DNA of 64,000 bases, taken from contig NZ_CP087203.1 of assembly GCF_026016325.1 (NCBI RefSeq), positions 4,774,001 to 4,838,000 on the forward strand, given 5' to 3'. This stretch comes from Pseudomonas sp. B21-056. Its GTDB lineage: Bacteria; Pseudomonadota; Gammaproteobacteria; Pseudomonadales; Pseudomonadaceae. Below the pieces are notes generated by a model. The model was not told the DNA's origin. It was given only the letters and a program-made list of their open reading frames with translations, and made no database searches. The translations under genes were made by a program, and so were the position numbers. Below are positions 49,606 to 58,763 of this stretch, in pieces (within the stretch, counting starts at the first letter, position 1; each line of letters begins with the position of its first letter).

Positions 49606-51216
49606 TCACCCCCTGTCCTGATGCCTCGGCCAGCTCAAGCTGAAACACGCCCCACCCAGGCTCTTGCTCTTGGCGATCAACGCCCGGCCGCCATGCCAGT
49701 AGATGATCCGCCGCACGATCGACAGTCCCAGCCCATGACCGCCCGAAGCCCGGGCACGGCTGTCGTCCAGGCGCAGGAAGGGCTTGAACACCCGCTCCCA
49801 GGCCGCCTCCGGCACGCCGGGTCCGTCATCCTCGACGTCCACCCGACAACGCAGTTGCCCCACCTGATAACTCACGGTCACCCGGGATCTGGCATGGCGC
49901 ATCGCGTTGCCCACCAGGTTCTGCAGGGCGCGGTGCAGGAAACGTGGCTCGGCCTCGACCCAGGCACCGTCGCAATCGGCGGCAGACAGGCACAGGCCGC
50001 GCTCGACCATGACCCCGGCCCGCAACGGGCCCAGTTCTTCAATCACTTGGCTGACCAGCGCATCCAGATCCACCCGCTGGAAGTTCAGGGCCGGTGAGCC
50101 TTGCTCCAGTCGCGCATAGGTCAGCATCTCGTCCACCAGCCGATCCAGGTCTTCGATGTCATGGTCCATGCCCGCCAGGTATTTTTCCCGGGCCTGGGAG
50201 GTGGCAGCGCTGCCGAGCATTTCCAGGCCGAAGCGCAGGCGCGCCACCGGGGTGCGCAGCTCGTGGGAAACCGCCCGCACCAGCTCACGCTGGATCGCCA
50301 ACAGTTGTTGCAAGTGCTCGGCCATGCCGTTGAACGCGGCGGCCAGTCGCCCGACCGAATCGGCACCGCGAGCCGGCACGCGGGTTTCCAGGCTGCCCTG
50401 GGCGATCTGGGTGGCGGCGGCCTCCAGGCCGCTCAGACGCCGTTCCAACTGGCGCACCAACAGGTAGACGATCAACCCGATCAGGCTCAAGCCCAACGCC
50501 GCGATCAGTACCAGCCATTCGGGTGGATAAGGGTTCATCTGGTACAGCGGGCCGATTTCCAGTACCCACGGCGTGCCCACCATCCCGGCGAACACACGGA
50601 TCGAATCGCCGCCCTTGCCCAGGGCCATCACCGTATCGCCCTCGGACACACGACGGCGCTGGTCTTCGTCCATGTTCGCCTGCTCGGCAGTCATCAGCCG
50701 CAGATCGAAACCGAAGCCTTTTTCTTCCTTGAGTTGCGCAAGGCGTTGGGGTTGCTCGCCCACCGGGTAGCGCACCAGTTCGTCGGCCAGCAGGTAGATA
50801 GTTGCCCGGGCCAATTGCTCGCTGATCTGCTGGACTTCCCCGACCAACATCAGTTGCTCACCATCGTTGACCAACCGATAGACCTTCGCCGCATGGGGCC
50901 CGGTCTGTTCAACCAGCGCCTGCCCCCGCAGCACGCGGGTGCGCTGACCCAGGTCCAGGTCGGTCTGGGCGAAAGTCTGCAACGCCAGGGGAATGCCCAG
51001 CAGCCGTTCCCACAGCAGCAGCGCCCGGTGGCGCTCGGTGTCGTTCATCGGCCGCAGGTTCTCGGCCATCAGGGAAAACGTGCCGTGGGCCAGGCGCTCG
51101 CGGTACTGCTCACTGCGGGTCTGGTTGAGCAGGTGCAGGGCCAGTACCCCAAGCACCGCCACCAGCACCAGCGCCGCACACATGCCGCCATAGATACGCA
51201 GGAAGATCGAGTTCAC
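49606..51216 (-). CDS. sensor histidine kinase, RstB-like
   Basis: A 536-residue kinase with helices at about residues 10-30 and 235-257, a long periplasmic part, HAMP (GLEAAATQIAQGSLETRVP), HisKA with LVRAVSHELRTPVARLRF and ATPase with DDGPGVPEAAW and GHGLGLSIVRRI. The GTG start overlaps the regulator's stop (GTGA). The pair lies upstream of and divergent from nrdA, as at the homologous P. aeruginosa locus. The signal is unknown. Confidence 0.9.
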   Translation of the reverse strand: MNSIFLRIYGGMCAALVLVAVLGVLALHLLNQTRSEQYRERLAHGTFSLMAENLRPMNDTERHRALLLWERLLGIPLALQTFAQTDLDLGQRTRVLRGQALVEQTGPHAAKVYRLVNDGEQLMLVGEVQQISEQLARATIYLLADELVRYPVGEQPQRLAQLKEEKGFGFDLRLMTAEQANMDEDQRRRVSEGDTVMALGKGGDSIRVFAGMVGTPWVLEIGPLYQMNPYPPEWLVLIAALGLSLIGLIVYLLVRQLERRLSGLEAAATQIAQGSLETRVPARGADSVGRLAAAFNGMAEHLQQLLAIQRELVRAVSHELRTPVARLRFGLEMLGSAATSQAREKYLAGMDHDIEDLDRLVDEMLTYARLEQGSPALNFQRVDLDALVSQVIEELGPLRAGVMVERGLCLSAADCDGAWVEAEPRFLHRALQNLVGNAMRHARSRVTVSYQVGQLRCRVDVEDDGPGVPEAAWERVFKPFLRLDDSRARASGGHGLGLSIVRRIIYWHGGRALIAKSKSLGGACFSLSWPRHQDRG

Positions 51217-51935
51217 GGTGCCGGGTCTACACAGGCTTCAGGCACGAACAGGTAGCCTTTGCTGCGAATGGTCTTGATCAGCCGTGGATGGTCCGGGTCG
51301 TCGCCGATCTTGGGCCGGATGCGCGAGATGCGCACGTCGATGGAGCGGTCCTGGCCGTCATAACCGATGCCACGCAGGGCGGTGAAGATTTCTTCCCGGG
51401 ACAGGATGCGCCCGGCATTGGACACCAGCAGCCACAGCAGGTCGAACTCGGCGCTGGTGAGCTCGATGCCGTTGCCCTGCAACCAGGCCTCGCGCAAGGC
51501 GTCGTCCACCACCAGCGGGCCGAATTGCAGGCGCCGCGGCTTTTGCGAGTTCGGCTCCACTGGCTCGCTGCGCCGCAACAGGGCCTGGATGCGCGCCAGC
51601 AACAAACGCGGGCGCACCGGTTTGCAGACGTAGTCGTCGGCACCCAGGTCCAGGCCCTGGATCTGGTCGGCGTCGTCGGTGCGGGCCGTGAGCATCAGGA
51701 TCGGCCCATCGTACTGCGCCCGGACCTTGCGGCAGATGCTCAGGCCGTCTTCGCCGGGCAGCATCAGGTCGAGGATCACCAGGTCCGGCTGCTCGGCGAT
51801 GATCCGCGCCGCCGCCACCGCGCCGTTCCCTTCGATGGCGACGCGCAACCCGTTGCTTTCCAGGTACTCACGGGTCAGCTCGGCCAGACGCTGGTCATCC
51901 TCGACGATCAATACCTGCCAGGCTTCTTGTTCCAC
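51213..51935 (-). CDS. OmpR-family response regulator, RstA-like
   Basis: A 240-residue regulator: LIVEDDQRLAELTREYL (about residues 8-24), phospho-Asp in VILDLMLPGEDG (about 50-61), VCKPVRPRLLLARI (unusual Pro-Val after the lysine), and winged helix with SAEFDLLWLLVSNAGRIL and KTIRSKGYLFVPE. The ATG farther upstream sits in a family B REP; GTG 51935 with GAGG is preferred. Coupled to the kinase by a GTGA overlap. Confidence 0.88.
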   Translation of the reverse strand: MEQEAWQVLIVEDDQRLAELTREYLESNGLRVAIEGNGAVAAARIIAEQPDLVILDLMLPGEDGLSICRKVRAQYDGPILMLTARTDDADQIQGLDLGADDYVCKPVRPRLLLARIQALLRRSEPVEPNSQKPRRLQFGPLVVDDALREAWLQGNGIELTSAEFDLLWLLVSNAGRILSREEIFTALRGIGYDGQDRSIDVRISRIRPKIGDDPDHPRLIKTIRSKGYLFVPEACVDPAP

Positions 51936-51985
51936 TTGGGGCCTCGTATTGCTGTGAATATAGGAAGAAGGAACGACGCACTCAC

Positions 51986-52081
51986 CTGTGGCGAGGGAGC
52001 TTGCTCCCGCTGGGCTGCGCAGCGGCCCCAAGATTTTGCGGCTGCTGCGCAACCGAGCGGGAGCAAGCTCCCTCGCCACAA
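51986..52081. repeat. REPIN, family B variant (GAGGGAGCTTGCTCCC core)
   Basis: Inverted pair of GTGGCGAGGGAGCTTGCTCC(C)GCTGGGCTGC; differs from the other family B copies by GAGCTTGCTC in place of GATTTATC. Lies in the space between the RstA-like gene and nrdA. Confidence 0.82.
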
Positions 52082-52336
52082 ATGCCCGTTCGCTCTTTTG
52101 TCATGTCAAAGGAGGATAACCCTGTCCGACACACCGGCCGATTGTATAAACGGCGGCCCGGTAGAAAACAAGCGGACAAATGCGTTCGGTCAAGCGGAAT
52201 TTGTGTGGTAACGTCCGCGCCCGCAAAAACCGCCAGGCTGTTTTCAGTGCCTCGAAAACGATGAAAAAAGGCCCACTCCAGCAAGGTCGCGGCCTACAGC
52301 GCAGTTCCCTGTTTCGCACACAAATTACGCACAGGT

Positions 52337-52345
52337 TTATCCACA
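52337..52345 (+). promoter_or_regulatory. DnaA box TTATCCACA
   Basis: Perfect 9-bp match to the DnaA box, 10 bp upstream of the predicted nrdA -35. DnaA control of nrdA is known in other bacteria and would tie dNTP supply to replication initiation. Confidence 0.6.
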
Positions 52346-52354
52346 GGTAGTACG

Positions 52355-52384
52355 TTGCATTCATCCCCCAAAACGCATTATCTT
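52355..52384 (+). promoter_or_regulatory. nrdA promoter
   Basis: TTGCAT (52355-52360), 18-bp spacer, TATCTT (52379-52384). The first NrdR box covers the -10 element. Start expected near 52391, about 350 bases before the nrdA ATG. Confidence 0.5.
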
Positions 52385-52388
52385 GTAG
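52373..52388 (+). promoter_or_regulatory. NrdR box 1
   Basis: Core CATTATCTTG (52376-52385) fits C-W-A-t-A-T-a-T-W-G with few mismatches, centred 31 bp from box 2. Confidence 0.6.
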
Positions 52389-52403
52389 CCCGCTGCGAAA
52401 AAA

Positions 52404-52419
52404 ACCCTACATGTAGGGG
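52404..52419 (+). promoter_or_regulatory. NrdR box 2
   Basis: Core CTACATGTAG inside the palindrome CCCTACATGTAGGG (52405-52418). NrdR binds paired boxes about 31-32 bp apart, the spacing seen here. Confidence 0.68.
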
Positions 52420-52533
52420 TTGAAGCCAAAAACCAAACACAAGTCGGACAGAGAATTCAAGCGCTTTTCGCACCTCTTTCCACTTGAAACAACGTGTTTT
52501 CCCAAGACCAGACCGCCCCTGCGGATGGCCACT

Positions 52534-52711
52534 GTTTCAAAGGTCGAAAACGACCGAAACGGTACGGGTGTTGCAGTCCATTGCTGCCACCCATGAACTT
52601 CGGATGGAAGCAGCCCCACGGGCCTGCTTCCTACTGTCCCGAAGTTGTTATACCCGACGCCAGTCGGTTGTAGTGCTTCAGGACGGAACGGTGGGCACCG
52701 TGATGGTGCCC
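52534..52711 (+). other. structured nrdA leader with four hairpins
   Basis: Four separate inverted repeats lie in the untranslated leader. (1) GTTTC-N3-GGTCG/CGACC-GAAAC with loop AAAA, 52534-52560. (2) A nested stem: AACTTCGG (52596-52603) with CCGAAGTT (52639-52646), enclosing GGAAGCAG (52606-52613) with CTGCTTCC (52624-52631). (3) CCGAC-GCCA-GTCGG, 52654-52667. (4) GGGCACC-GTGAT-GGTGCCC, 52693-52711, ending 29 bases before the ATG. All arms are perfect. This suggests a cis-acting RNA or mRNA-stability element; no known riboswitch is recognised. Confidence 0.6.
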
Positions 52712-52740
52712 AAACAAACATAGAGAACGTGGAGACACCC

Positions 52741-55632
52741 ATGCACACCGACACAACTCGCGAGAACCCGCAGGGCACCGCGCCGCTGGCCGCCGATTCG
52801 ACCCCGGATCTGGCCGCCACCGCGCCTGGCCAACTGCGCGTGATCAAGCGTAACGGCACTGTCGTTCCTTATACCGATGACAAGATCACCGTCGCCATCA
52901 CCAAAGCGTTCCTCGCAGTTGAAGGTGGCACCGCCGCCGCTTCGTCGCGCATCCACGACACCGTGGCGCGCCTGACCGAACAGGTCACCGCGACCTTCAA
53001 GCGTCGCATGCCGTCGGGCGGCACCATCCACATCGAAGAAATCCAGGACCAGGTCGAACTGGCCCTGATGCGTGCCGGCGAGCAGAAAGTGGCCCGCGAC
53101 TACGTGATCTACCGTGACTCCCGTGCCAAGGAACGCGCCACCCGCAGCCCGGCCGACGCACCGGTCCAGGCCCACCCGTCGATCCGCATCGCCCGCGCCG
53201 ATGGCAGCCTGGCGCCGCTGGACATGGGCCGCCTGGCCACCATCGTCACCGAAGCCTGCGAAGGCCTGGAAGAAGTCGACGGCGACCTGATCCAGCGCGA
53301 AACCCTGAAGAACCTCTATGACGGCGTAGCGCTCAAGGACGTCAACACTGCCCTGGTGATGACCGCGCGGACCCTGGTGGAACGCGAGCCGAACTACTCC
53401 TTCGTGACCGCCCGCCTGCTGATGGACACCCTGCGCGCCGAAGGCCTGGGCTTCCTGGAAGTCGCCGAGAGCGCGACCCACCACGAGATGGCCGACCTGT
53501 ACGCCAAGGCCCTGCCGGCCTATATCGCCAAGGGTATCGAATTCGAATTGCTGAACCCGGTCCTGGCCTCTTTCGACCTGGAAAAACTCGGCAAGGCGAT
53601 CAACCACGAGCGCGACCAGCAGTTCACCTACCTGGGCCTGCAAACCCTGTACGACCGTTACTTCATCCACAAGGACGGTATCCGCTTCGAACTGCCGCAG
53701 ATCTTCTTCATGCGCGTGGCCATGGGCCTGGCGATCGAAGAGAAGCAGAAAGAAGACCGTGCCATCGAGTTCTACAACCTGTTGTCGTCCTTCGACTACA
53801 TGGCCTCGACTCCGACCCTGTTCAACGCCGGTACCCTGCGTCCACAGCTGTCGAGCTGCTACCTGACCACCGTGCCGGACGACCTGTCGGGCATCTACGG
53901 CGCGATCCACGACAACGCCATGCTGTCGAAATTCGCCGGCGGCCTGGGCAACGACTGGACGCCGGTTCGTGCCCTGGGCTCGTACATCAAGGGCACCAAC
54001 GGTAAATCCCAGGGCGTCGTGCCGTTCCTCAAAGTGGTCAATGACACCGCTGTCGCGGTCAACCAGGGCGGCAAGCGCAAGGGCGCGGTCTGTGCCTACC
54101 TGGAAACCTGGCACATGGACATTGAAGAGTTCATCGAGCTGCGCAAGAACACCGGTGATGACCGTCGTCGTACCCACGACATGAACACCGCCAACTGGAT
54201 CCCCGACCTGTTCATGAAGCGTGTCTTCGACGACGGCAAGTGGACCCTGTTCTCGCCATCCGAAGTACCGGACCTGCATGACCTGACCGGCAAGGCCTTC
54301 GAAGAGCGCTACGAGTACTACGAAGCCCTGACTGAGTACAACAAGATCAAGCTGTTCAAGGTCGTCCAGGCCAAGGACCTGTGGCGCAAGATGCTCTCGA
54401 TGCTGTTCGAGACCGGCCACCCATGGCTGACCTTCAAGGACCCGTGCAACCTGCGCAGCCCGCAGCAGCACGTGGGCGTGGTCCACAGCTCGAACCTGTG
54501 CACCGAGATCACCCTGAACACCAACAAGGACGAGATCGCTGTCTGCAACCTGGGCTCGATCAACCTGCCGAACCACATCGTCGATGGCAAGCTGGACACC
54601 GCCAAGCTGCAACGCACCGTGAACACCGCCGTGCGCATGCTCGACAACGTGATCGACATCAACTACTACTCGGTGCCACAGGCGAAGAACTCCAACTTCA
54701 AGCACCGTCCGGTCGGCCTCGGCATCATGGGCTTCCAGGACGCGTTGTACCTGCAGCACATCCCGTACGGCTCCGACGCCGCGGTCGAGTTCGCCGACAA
54801 GTCCATGGAAGCGGTCAGCTACTACGCGATCCAGGCTTCCTGCGACCTGGCCGACGAGCGTGGCGCCTATGAGACGTTCCAGGGCTCGCTGTGGTCCAAG
54901 GGCGTCCTGCCGCTGGACTCGCAACAGATCCTGATCGCGTCCCGTGGCGAGAAGTACATCGACGTCGACCTGACCGAATCCCTGGACTGGGCACCGGTTC
55001 GTGCCCGTGTACAGAAAGGCATCCGTAACTCCAACATCATGGCCATCGCACCGACCGCCACCATCGCCAACATCACCGGCGTGTCGCAGTCGATCGAACC
55101 GACCTACCAGAACCTGTACGTGAAATCGAACCTGTCGGGCGAATTCACCGTGATCAACCCGTACCTGGTCCGCGACCTCAAGGCCCGCGGCCTGTGGGAC
55201 TCGGTCATGATCAACGACCTGAAGTACTACGACGGTTCGGTACAGCAGATCGAGCGCATCCCGCAGGAACTGAAAGAGCTCTACGCGACCGCATTCGAAG
55301 TGGACACCCGCTGGATCGTCGACGCCGCCAGCCGCCGTCAGAAGTGGATCGACCAGGCTCAGTCGCTGAACCTGTACATCGCCGGCGCCTCGGGCAAGAA
55401 GCTGGACGTGACCTACCGCATGGCCTGGTACCGTGGCCTGAAAACCACCTACTACCTCCGTGCCCTGGCCGCCACCAGCACCGAGAAGTCGACCATCAAC
55501 ACCGGCAAGCTGAACGCTGTTTCCAGCGGCGGCAACCACGGGGACGATTCGGTCCTGGCTGCTCCAGCAGGACCTGCGCCAGTGCCGAAAGCCTGCGCGA
55601 TCGACGAGCCAGATTGCGAAGCTTGCCAATAA
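52741..55632 (+). CDS. nrdA: class Ia ribonucleoside-diphosphate reductase alpha subunit
   Basis: A 963-residue NrdA that reduces NDPs to dNDPs with NrdB. Two N-terminal ATP-cones are present: the first has VIKRNGTVVPY (about residues 32-42) and looks complete; the second (RIARADGSLAPLD, about 150-162) lacks the KR pair and is degenerate. Catalytic motifs include SCYLTTVPDDL (about 388-398; first active-site Cys), NLCTEITLNT (substrate cysteine and Glu) and a C-terminal redox pair in DCEACQ. The ATG at 52741 follows GTGGAG. nrdB is not in the window; the next gene is on the other strand. Confidence 0.97.
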   Translation: MHTDTTRENPQGTAPLAADSTPDLAATAPGQLRVIKRNGTVVPYTDDKITVAITKAFLAVEGGTAAASSRIHDTVARLTEQVTATFKRRMPSGGTIHIEEIQDQVELALMRAGEQKVARDYVIYRDSRAKERATRSPADAPVQAHPSIRIARADGSLAPLDMGRLATIVTEACEGLEEVDGDLIQRETLKNLYDGVALKDVNTALVMTARTLVEREPNYSFVTARLLMDTLRAEGLGFLEVAESATHHEMADLYAKALPAYIAKGIEFELLNPVLASFDLEKLGKAINHERDQQFTYLGLQTLYDRYFIHKDGIRFELPQIFFMRVAMGLAIEEKQKEDRAIEFYNLLSSFDYMASTPTLFNAGTLRPQLSSCYLTTVPDDLSGIYGAIHDNAMLSKFAGGLGNDWTPVRALGSYIKGTNGKSQGVVPFLKVVNDTAVAVNQGGKRKGAVCAYLETWHMDIEEFIELRKNTGDDRRRTHDMNTANWIPDLFMKRVFDDGKWTLFSPSEVPDLHDLTGKAFEERYEYYEALTEYNKIKLFKVVQAKDLWRKMLSMLFETGHPWLTFKDPCNLRSPQQHVGVVHSSNLCTEITLNTNKDEIAVCNLGSINLPNHIVDGKLDTAKLQRTVNTAVRMLDNVIDINYYSVPQAKNSNFKHRPVGLGIMGFQDALYLQHIPYGSDAAVEFADKSMEAVSYYAIQASCDLADERGAYETFQGSLWSKGVLPLDSQQILIASRGEKYIDVDLTESLDWAPVRARVQKGIRNSNIMAIAPTATIANITGVSQSIEPTYQNLYVKSNLSGEFTVINPYLVRDLKARGLWDSVMINDLKYYDGSVQQIERIPQELKELYATAFEVDTRWIVDAASRRQKWIDQAQSLNLYIAGASGKKLDVTYRMAWYRGLKTTYYLRALAATSTEKSTINTGKLNAVSSGGNHGDDSVLAAPAGPAPVPKACAIDEPDCEACQ

Positions 55633-55673
55633 GCTGAGCGGGCGGGCGCTGCGAGGCGCCTGCTGAAAAGAAG

Positions 55674-55711
55674 CCCCCGATAGACCGCTGGTTTATCGGG
55701 GGTTTTCTTTT
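55674..55711 (+). terminator. rho-independent terminator of nrdA
   Basis: CCCCCGATA ... TATCGGGGG with an inner ACC/GGT pair, then TTTTCTTTT. Confidence 0.9.
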
Positions 55712-55740
55712 GTCTGGAGGAAAGTGGCGTCTGGGCTGAC

Positions 55741-55808
55741 CTCATCGCGAGCAGGCTCGCACACATTGGAATGCGCCCCCTGTGGGAGCGAGCCTGCTCG
55801 CGAAGGGG
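55741..55808. repeat. REPIN, family A
   Basis: Inverted pair with the left arm shortened by deletion (CTCGCACACATTGG). The last REP before the accessory block. Confidence 0.8.
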
Positions 55809-55891
55809 CCGGATCAGGCAACACAAAACAACCAGCCAAAAAGAAAGGCGCCCAATTGAACGCCTGACGATGAACACTCAACTGAAACCCA

Positions 55892-57082
55892 TTACGACTC
55901 CGACGCAATAGCAATCGCCACCCTTGATACGTTCAAAGCATTCAGGCCCGCAATGCATATCCGTCCGTTGCGGATGAAATAGATGCCATGCTTTTCCCGG
56001 ATACGATCCACGGCGTCGGCTGTCAGGCCGGAATAGCTGAACATGCCGCTCTGGGTGACGAGATATTCCACCTTGGAGTACGGCTTGAGGGTCTTGATCT
56101 CGTCATACAACGCATGGCGCATGTCAACCATACGCTGGCGCATCCGCTCAAGCTCAGCCAGCCACGCGGTCCTGAGTGAAGGCTCGCCAAGGATGATGCT
56201 CACCAGCTCCGCTCCGAATCGAGGCGGGTTGGAATAGTTGGTGCGCACGGTGCCTTTAAGCTGACCGGCAACCCGCCCGGCAATCACGCTGCTTTGGCAG
56301 ATGACCGATAGCGACCCGACTCGCTCGCCATAAAGGGAGAAGACTTTCGAAAAGGAGTTACTGACCAGGCCGGTAATGCCAGAACCTGCCAGCGCCCGGA
56401 TGGCATAGCTGTCCTTCGCAAGTCCCTCTCCCAGCCCAAGGTACGCAGCATCCAGGAACGGAATGAGAGAACGACGGGCGAACAGACTGAAAAGCGCATC
56501 CCATTGACCGGGCGCCAGATCGAGACCCGTAGGGTTGTGACAGCAAGCATGCAAGAGAACGATCGTGTTCGCCGGCAACGACTCGAAGGTTGCAATCAAT
56601 CCTTCAAAATTGATTTGCCGGCCATCCTCCTTCAGATACGGATAACGCTGCACTTCAAAACCTGCACCCTTGAAGATCGCGTGATGATTGTCCCACGTCG
56701 GGTCGCTTATCCAGACTTCAGCGTCCGGGTAATAGCGCTTCAGAAAATCCGCACCGACACGAATCGCGCCTGAACCGCCCACTGTCTGGAGAGTAACGAT
56801 GCGCTCTCCATGCTCTGCGTCGGCCTCACCGAACAGGTATTGCTGTACCTGCTTACGAAAGGAAGGAAGACCGTCCATGGGAAGATAGAGGTTGGGTTCC
56901 TGCGTCCGCGTATCCAGGATGCTCTTCGCTTTTTTAACCGACTCCAGCACGGGAACGTTGCCATGCTCGTCGTAATAGAAACCGATGCTGAGGTTGACCT
57001 TTTCAGTACGGGGATCTTTTTGATAGTCCTCCATCAACGACAGGATAGGGTCACCGGGATAAATCTCAACGTGCTCGAACAT
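55892..57082 (-). CDS. aromatic/aspartate-type aminotransferase (class I)
   Basis: A 396-residue PLP enzyme of the AspC/TyrB family. VNLSIGFYYDEHGNVPVLESV (about residues 29-49), the CHNPTGLDLAPGQW segment (about 189-202) and the PLP-lysine motif SNSFSKVFSLYGERVGSL (about 246-263) are typical. Divergence from ordinary TyrB (e.g. FYYDEHG in place of a conserved GxYxDxxG) suggests a specialised substrate. It is the last gene of the permease-ThDP-aminotransferase operon (15-bp gap, AGGAG before ATG). Expected product is a 2-oxo acid, which the ThDP enzyme could then use. Confidence 0.9.
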   Translation of the reverse strand: MFEHVEIYPGDPILSLMEDYQKDPRTEKVNLSIGFYYDEHGNVPVLESVKKAKSILDTRTQEPNLYLPMDGLPSFRKQVQQYLFGEADAEHGERIVTLQTVGGSGAIRVGADFLKRYYPDAEVWISDPTWDNHHAIFKGAGFEVQRYPYLKEDGRQINFEGLIATFESLPANTIVLLHACCHNPTGLDLAPGQWDALFSLFARRSLIPFLDAAYLGLGEGLAKDSYAIRALAGSGITGLVSNSFSKVFSLYGERVGSLSVICQSSVIAGRVAGQLKGTVRTNYSNPPRFGAELVSIILGEPSLRTAWLAELERMRQRMVDMRHALYDEIKTLKPYSKVEYLVTQSGMFSYSGLTADAVDRIREKHGIYFIRNGRICIAGLNALNVSRVAIAIASES

Positions 57083-57097
57083 GCATGTCTCCTAAGT

Positions 57098-58744
57098 TCA
57101 GCTGGCAAAAGTCGGGTGCAGGAATGTCCAGGGACTCGTATCGCTACCACGAGGTACGGTCACCTCGATCAGGACGGGCTTGTCCGCAGCGAATGCAGAT
57201 TCCAGCACAGGACGTAACTGGGCAGGTGAAGCGACACGGTGCGCCTGGACCCCGAACGACTCAGCGAATTTGACGAAATCCGGATTGATCAACTCCGAAC
57301 CGAGCAATCGGCCCCCAAAGCTCTCCTGCTGATCCCGGTAGACATTCCCGAAGGCGTTGTTGTTGAAGACAATGGTGACCAGATTCAGGTTGTACTGCAC
57401 CGCAGTTGCCAGTTCCTGGGCCGCGAACATGAAACCTCCGTCACCGCAGATGGAAACCACCGCCTTGTCCGGATGGGCAGCCTTCACGCCAAGTGCCGTG
57501 GGGAATCCAAAGCCAAGCGTGCCCTGGTGGCCCGAAGTGACCAGGGTACGTGGCTTATAGACCGGGAATCCGAAGATGGATGTGAACCCGACCTGGGAAA
57601 TTTCCTCAATGAAGAAACCATCGCGTGGCAGCACATCGCGGATCACCCGCAGGTAGTTGAGTTGAGGCTGCACAGCCTGGATCGCCTGCTCGGCAGCCGC
57701 CTTTGCCTCGGCCACTTCCACCGTCCGAAGCCGAGGTGGCCCTACCCGCAGAACGGCTTCGGCGAGTGCCTTGGAGGCAGCGCCGGCATCGGCGATCAAA
57801 TTGACCTCGGCATTGATTCTGCGCACCTCGGCCGGATCAATATCGATGCGGATCAGCTTCAGCCCGGCAGGACGGTGCCTCCAGCGTATGTCCAACAACT
57901 CGAACCGAGAGCCGATTACCACAGCCACATCGGTTTGCGGCCATAGCCGGGCACCGGCAGCGACGGTGAAGCCCAGGGGATGTTCATCGCTCACGACACC
58001 ACGGCCACCCCGGAAGCTGACCACAGGCGCGCCCAGGACCTCGGCCAATTGATTGACCTCGGCACCGGCGTCCAATGCTCCGGAACCGGCAAAGATCATC
58101 GGAGACTTTGCCTGGCTCAACAACTTGGCGGCACGCTCTACTGCGTCGGTGTCCACAGGCGGCGTCGGCTTCAAGCCAATGGGTTGCTGGGGCGCCACCG
58201 CGGCGGATCGGGTAAAGAAGTCCCATGACGCTTGAAGAGACACCACACCCGGGCGCCCCGACAGCATCTCTTGGAATGCCCGCGCAAGTTGCCAGGGCGC
58301 ATCCGCCGGCTGTTCGATATGGGCCGCCCATTTGCCGACGCTCTGCAGAACTTCCAGTTGACGCGGCAGCTCATGCAACTGGCCGCGCCCACGATCCTTG
58401 AACGCACTCATGACATCGCCGGTGAGCGCCAGTACAGGTGCGTTGCAACCATGGGCGGTCAGCATCGCCGCACTGGCGTTGAGAATCCCGGGGCCGGGAA
58501 CCACAGTGAACACACCGGGTTTGCCTGTGGACCGGGCATAGCCGAACGCCATGTAGGCACTGGTCTGCTCGTGCCGCGCACCGAAGATTCGCAGGCTATC
58601 GGCGTTGCGGGCGAGTGCGTCGGTGAGGCCGTAGATCTGGGCACCTGGAAGTGCGAAGACCGTATCTACGCCATGGGCCTTGAGGCCTTGAACAATGGCA
58701 TCACCACCGGTCATTGTTTGCATAACAGTCTTGTCGGTTTTCAT
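57098..58744 (-). CDS. thiamine diphosphate-dependent enzyme (acetolactate synthase-like)
   Basis: A 548-residue ThDP enzyme with the three-domain layout: N-terminal PYR domain (catalytic Glu59 in RHEQTSAYMAFGYARST), central domain (IFAGSGALDAGAEV) and C-terminal PP domain with GDGGFMFAAQELATA followed by VFNNNAFGNV, the ThDP/Mg motif. It resembles large-subunit acetolactate synthases, but there is no small subunit and the neighbours are a permease and an aminotransferase, so a 2-oxo acid decarboxylase or carboligase on an amino-acid-derived keto acid is more likely. AGGGG precedes the ATG at 58744. Confidence 0.85.
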   Translation of the reverse strand: MKTDKTVMQTMTGGDAIVQGLKAHGVDTVFALPGAQIYGLTDALARNADSLRIFGARHEQTSAYMAFGYARSTGKPGVFTVVPGPGILNASAAMLTAHGCNAPVLALTGDVMSAFKDRGRGQLHELPRQLEVLQSVGKWAAHIEQPADAPWQLARAFQEMLSGRPGVVSLQASWDFFTRSAAVAPQQPIGLKPTPPVDTDAVERAAKLLSQAKSPMIFAGSGALDAGAEVNQLAEVLGAPVVSFRGGRGVVSDEHPLGFTVAAGARLWPQTDVAVVIGSRFELLDIRWRHRPAGLKLIRIDIDPAEVRRINAEVNLIADAGAASKALAEAVLRVGPPRLRTVEVAEAKAAAEQAIQAVQPQLNYLRVIRDVLPRDGFFIEEISQVGFTSIFGFPVYKPRTLVTSGHQGTLGFGFPTALGVKAAHPDKAVVSICGDGGFMFAAQELATAVQYNLNLVTIVFNNNAFGNVYRDQQESFGGRLLGSELINPDFVKFAESFGVQAHRVASPAQLRPVLESAFAADKPVLIEVTVPRGSDTSPWTFLHPTFAS

Positions 58745-58763
58745 ATAAGCCCCTATTGCAAAT

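Noticed and set aside
51936..52079. N-terminal extension of the RstA-like regulator
   Set aside because: The extra residues are encoded by REP sequence and precede the normal receiver start.
52678..55629. A 983-codon open frame antisense to nrdA
   Set aside because: Same effect: highly biased codons of nrdA leave the opposite strand open. The sense frame has clear enzyme motifs.
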